Positions 6,793 through 8,434 of a stretch of DNA of 8,434 nt are shown here, one piece after another. Each line of letters starts with the position of its first letter. Position 1 is the stretch's first letter. The notes under the pieces are model-generated. The model ran no database searches. It saw only the letters and a program-made list of their open reading frames with translations, and was not told the DNA's origin. A program made the position numbers and the translations under genes. This stretch comes from Bacteroidales bacterium UBA4459 (GTDB lineage Bacteria; Bacteroidota; Bacteroidia; Bacteroidales; F082). The stretch lies in the NCBI GenBank assembly GCA_002389465.1, contig DGOT01000078.1, forward strand, positions 1 to 8,434, given 5' to 3'.

Positions 6793-8148
6793 TCACTTGC
6801 TGTTCTTGTTTTGATTTTCAATAATAGCAATTAATTGCGCAACTTTGAAATTTTTTGCTATAATTTTTTTTTCGGGTCCCAATAAAAACACACGTGGTGT
6901 GCCGTTAATATTGTATAAATCATGGAAATCCTGCGTAGTGCTGATTGTTCCGTTAACATCTATCCAGCCCGGGTTTCTTTCAGCAAGGGCCTTTTCCCAT
7001 TGTTCCAGATCGTTGTTGACGCTGACAGCATAAACTTTTATATCATAGCCGGTTGTGTCAAGAACTTTTTTTAGTTCATTGATTGTTTTTTCGCATACAT
7101 GGCAGTTATAATCCCAAAATAGAAGAAGTGTGTATTCTGCCCTGATATCACGAAAAGAACGAAATTGATTGCTTGTATCTATTAAATTAAGATTAGGAGC
7201 CGTTTCACCCAGCAACAGGGGTTTTATTTTTTCCGATCTTTCTTTCAGTTTTTTTGTTATTGACGGAGTAGTATTCAGAATGTCCTCCCTGAGAAAATAA
7301 TTATCTACGAGGTGTACAAAGACGGCATCGAACCCCATGTATTTCGGGTTTTGGTATTTTGAAATAAAATACCAAAGCAAATAACTAATGGCCTCAGCAT
7401 CAGGCCTTGCATATGAGATAACAGAATTGATTGCACTGATAACAGAGTCGGGATTCAAGAAGATAACATTGTCAAAGTAGAAATTCAACTTCTCCTCCAG
7501 TACCGGTGTTCTGATAAACCGTGCATCACTGAGGTTGAGGTTGTCCCAGAAATGGTTTTTAATGTAAAGATAGGGTTGCAAGCTGTCCATACTCAGGCTG
7601 TCAGGTATGATGATGTCCTGCTGCGCTTTGATGAGCCGGGCAATAAACAAATCGGGATAAGTCTCTGTAAGTGAATATTCTTCCTGAATCAGACTTTCCT
7701 TTATAGAATCCAGGGTATAGCCGTTATCTTGTGAAACCGTATCTGTCAGTTGGCGAATTTCCCGGTATGCCTGGTTACGAAACCGCTGATGCTCATAAAA
7801 TACACGGTTTTCTTCCGAGCCTGTAACTTCTACGTCATAGGACGCCCTTGCATCTGTATAAAAAGAAAACCCTGACTCGTTATTGATAATAAACTCAAAC
7901 AATTTATTTTTATCCTGACTTGCCAGGATGTACACACCATCCGGATAGTCTTTATTGCTAAAAACGAACTTGCCATTCCTGATATACGCTGTATCGATCA
8001 GCTTGTTTTTTTCTCCGTAATAGCTTGCAAGCAATACAGTCGTATCGCTGTAGTTGCTGATGATAAGATCAAAACTAACCTGCGAAATTCCTTTAAGTGC
8101 AGATAGAATAAAAAGGAAAATGAGTATGAATGCTTGCCGTATGTTCAT
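6793..8148 (-). CDS. Secreted thioredoxin-fold protein (DUF4369/DUF5106-like architecture)
   Basis: I take the ATG at 8148 as start (451 residues, stop TGA 6793-6795). The frame stays open upstream to a TTG at 8187, but those codons overlap the probable promoter and would add a polar stretch before the signal peptide. Residues 1-22 are a signal peptide (core FILIFLFILSAL) with likely cleavage before Gln23. Residues 24-110 are beta-rich like the DUF4369 domain, 115-305 are mostly helical like DUF5106, and 312-451 are a TlpA/ResA-like thioredoxin fold: entry motif GETAPNLNLID, active site WDYNCHVC (345-352; Cys349 and Cys352) and the cis-proline loop GTP (416-418). Both redox cysteines are present, so it is probably an active periplasmic thiol-disulfide oxidoreductase; the domain order is typical of Bacteroidota. 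The substrate is unknown. The gene lies 180 bp upstream of the cysteine-rich PKD gene on the same strand. Confidence 0.88.
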   Translation of the reverse strand: MNIRQAFILIFLFILSALKGISQVSFDLIISNYSDTTVLLASYYGEKNKLIDTAYIRNGKFVFSNKDYPDGVYILASQDKNKLFEFIINNESGFSFYTDARASYDVEVTGSEENRVFYEHQRFRNQAYREIRQLTDTVSQDNGYTLDSIKESLIQEEYSLTETYPDLFIARLIKAQQDIIIPDSLSMDSLQPYLYIKNHFWDNLNLSDARFIRTPVLEEKLNFYFDNVIFLNPDSVISAINSVISYARPDAEAISYLLWYFISKYQNPKYMGFDAVFVHLVDNYFLREDILNTTPSITKKLKERSEKIKPLLLGETAPNLNLIDTSNQFRSFRDIRAEYTLLLFWDYNCHVCEKTINELKKVLDTTGYDIKVYAVSVNNDLEQWEKALAERNPGWIDVNGTISTTQDFHDLYNINGTPRVFLLGPEKKIIAKNFKVAQLIAIIENQNKNSK

Positions 8149-8158
8149 TTTTCGACGA

Positions 8159-8187
8159 TAAATATAACAAAAATTTGCGAAAATCAA
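8159..8187 (-). promoter_or_regulatory. Possible promoter of the thioredoxin-like gene
   Basis: On the - strand TTG (8187-8185) is followed after 18 bases by TATATTTA (8166-8159), seven of eight bases of TAnnTTTG. Transcription would start only a few bases before the ATG at 8148, a very short leader. If real it excludes the TTG at 8187 as a start codon. Confidence 0.33.
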
Positions 8188-8317
8188 TATGTTTTCTGTG
8201 TTTTAAAGATTGATAAAAAATGCAGTAAATACAATTAAAACGAAGGGAAGATTTTTTTTATTTTAATATATGTCGAACATTCCCGTTTTTTTTACATTTT
8301 TACATGGTTATATTTTT

Positions 8318-8376
8318 ACCCTGGTTTCAAATTCGCCAAGCGAAATTGCAAAACGCAATCAGCAGATAACCAGGGT
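8318..8376. other. Nested inverted repeats forming a three-way junction (possible structured RNA or DNA element)
   Basis: A perfect 9-bp outer stem pairs ACCCTGGTT (8318-8326) with AACCAGGGT (8368-8376). Inside it sit two adjacent hairpins: TTCGC (8332-8336) with GCGAA (8340-8344) around a 3-base loop, and ATTGC (8345-8349) with GCAAT (8355-8359) around a 5-base loop. The two hairpins abut without a linker, so they could stack; the junction strands are TCAAA (8327-8331) and CAGCAGAT (8360-8367). Neither side has the T run of an intrinsic terminator directly after the stem. The strand in use is unknown because the symmetry works for both. Options are a cis-regulatory leader or small RNA, a 3' element of a gene beyond the right edge, or a dispersed palindromic repeat. 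Confidence 0.5.
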
Positions 8377-8434
8377 TTATATTCACAACACGGGAAACTA
8401 ATTCAGGAATTTCTTATCTAAAGCTGGCAGGAAG

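Larger units (their letters stand above)
8149..8434. other. AT-rich region without a supported gene, right edge
   Basis: These 286 bases have no convincing coding frame on either strand. Bases 8200-8315 are AT-rich with long T runs (for example 8252-8259 and 8286-8293). Bases 8318-8376 form the nested inverted-repeat element described separately. On the - strand a frame from the edge runs 11 codons to TAG at 8398-8400 and could be the tail of a gene outside the window, but this is too short to judge. Confidence 0.5.

Noticed and set aside
8149..8187. Longer start (TTG at 8187) for the thioredoxin-like gene
   Set aside because: It overlaps the best promoter match and adds 13 polar or aromatic residues before a complete signal peptide that begins at the ATG at 8148.
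8318..8376. Integron attC site or standard intrinsic terminator as an explanation of the nested inverted repeat
   Set aside because: The ends lack the RYYYAAC/GTTRRRY core pair of attC sites, and no T tract directly follows the closing stem on either strand.
8270..8403. + strand open frame beginning ATGTCGAAC, about 44 codons
   Set aside because: It crosses the nested inverted-repeat element, has no recognisable protein features and starts in AT-rich non-coding sequence.
8398..8434. C-terminal tail of a - strand gene entering from the right edge (ending ALDKKFLN then TAG)
   Set aside because: Only 11 sense codons are visible, which is not enough to separate a real gene end from a chance open frame.

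Overview
The window looks like a chromosomal segment of a member of the Bacteroidota. The evidence is a type IX secretion (T9SS) pair made of a PorP/SprF-family protein and a cargo protein with a gliding-motility-type (type B, CHU_C-like) C-terminal domain, a thioredoxin-fold protein of a typical Bacteroidota architecture, promoters resembling the TTTG / TAnnTTTG consensus, no Shine-Dalgarno sequences at the starts, and a Gln just after every predicted signal-peptide cleavage site. The sequence does not allow a genus to be named.

Layout from left to right. Bases 1-30 are the 3' end of a tRNA on the + strand, followed by a strong hairpin that can terminate transcription from both sides. All four protein genes lie on the - strand and converge on that hairpin. 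In transcription order from the right they are: (i) a secreted thioredoxin-fold protein with a CxxC active site (6793-8148, start corrected to an internal ATG); (ii) a 1589-residue secreted protein of 17 PKD-type repeats ending in a T9SS type B sorting domain (1843-6612); (iii) a PorP/SprF-family outer-membrane protein 25 bp downstream (741-1817); (iv) a small secreted protein of unknown function with its own likely promoter (98-601). The right-hand 286 bp has no supported gene but contains a compact nested inverted-repeat element (8318-8376) that folds into a three-way junction.

How the genes fit together. The giant PKD protein is probably exported by Sec, passed through the T9SS, and held at or released from the surface with help from the PorP/SprF protein encoded next to it, as in the known SprB/SprF pair. 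The repeats carry a regular two-cysteine pattern suggesting one disulfide per repeat, and the upstream thioredoxin-like protein could act on such disulfides; that link is inference. The most notable internal feature is a tandem duplication of a three-repeat block (768 bp period) inside the PKD gene. The most notable unexplained feature is the 59-nt three-way-junction element near the right edge.
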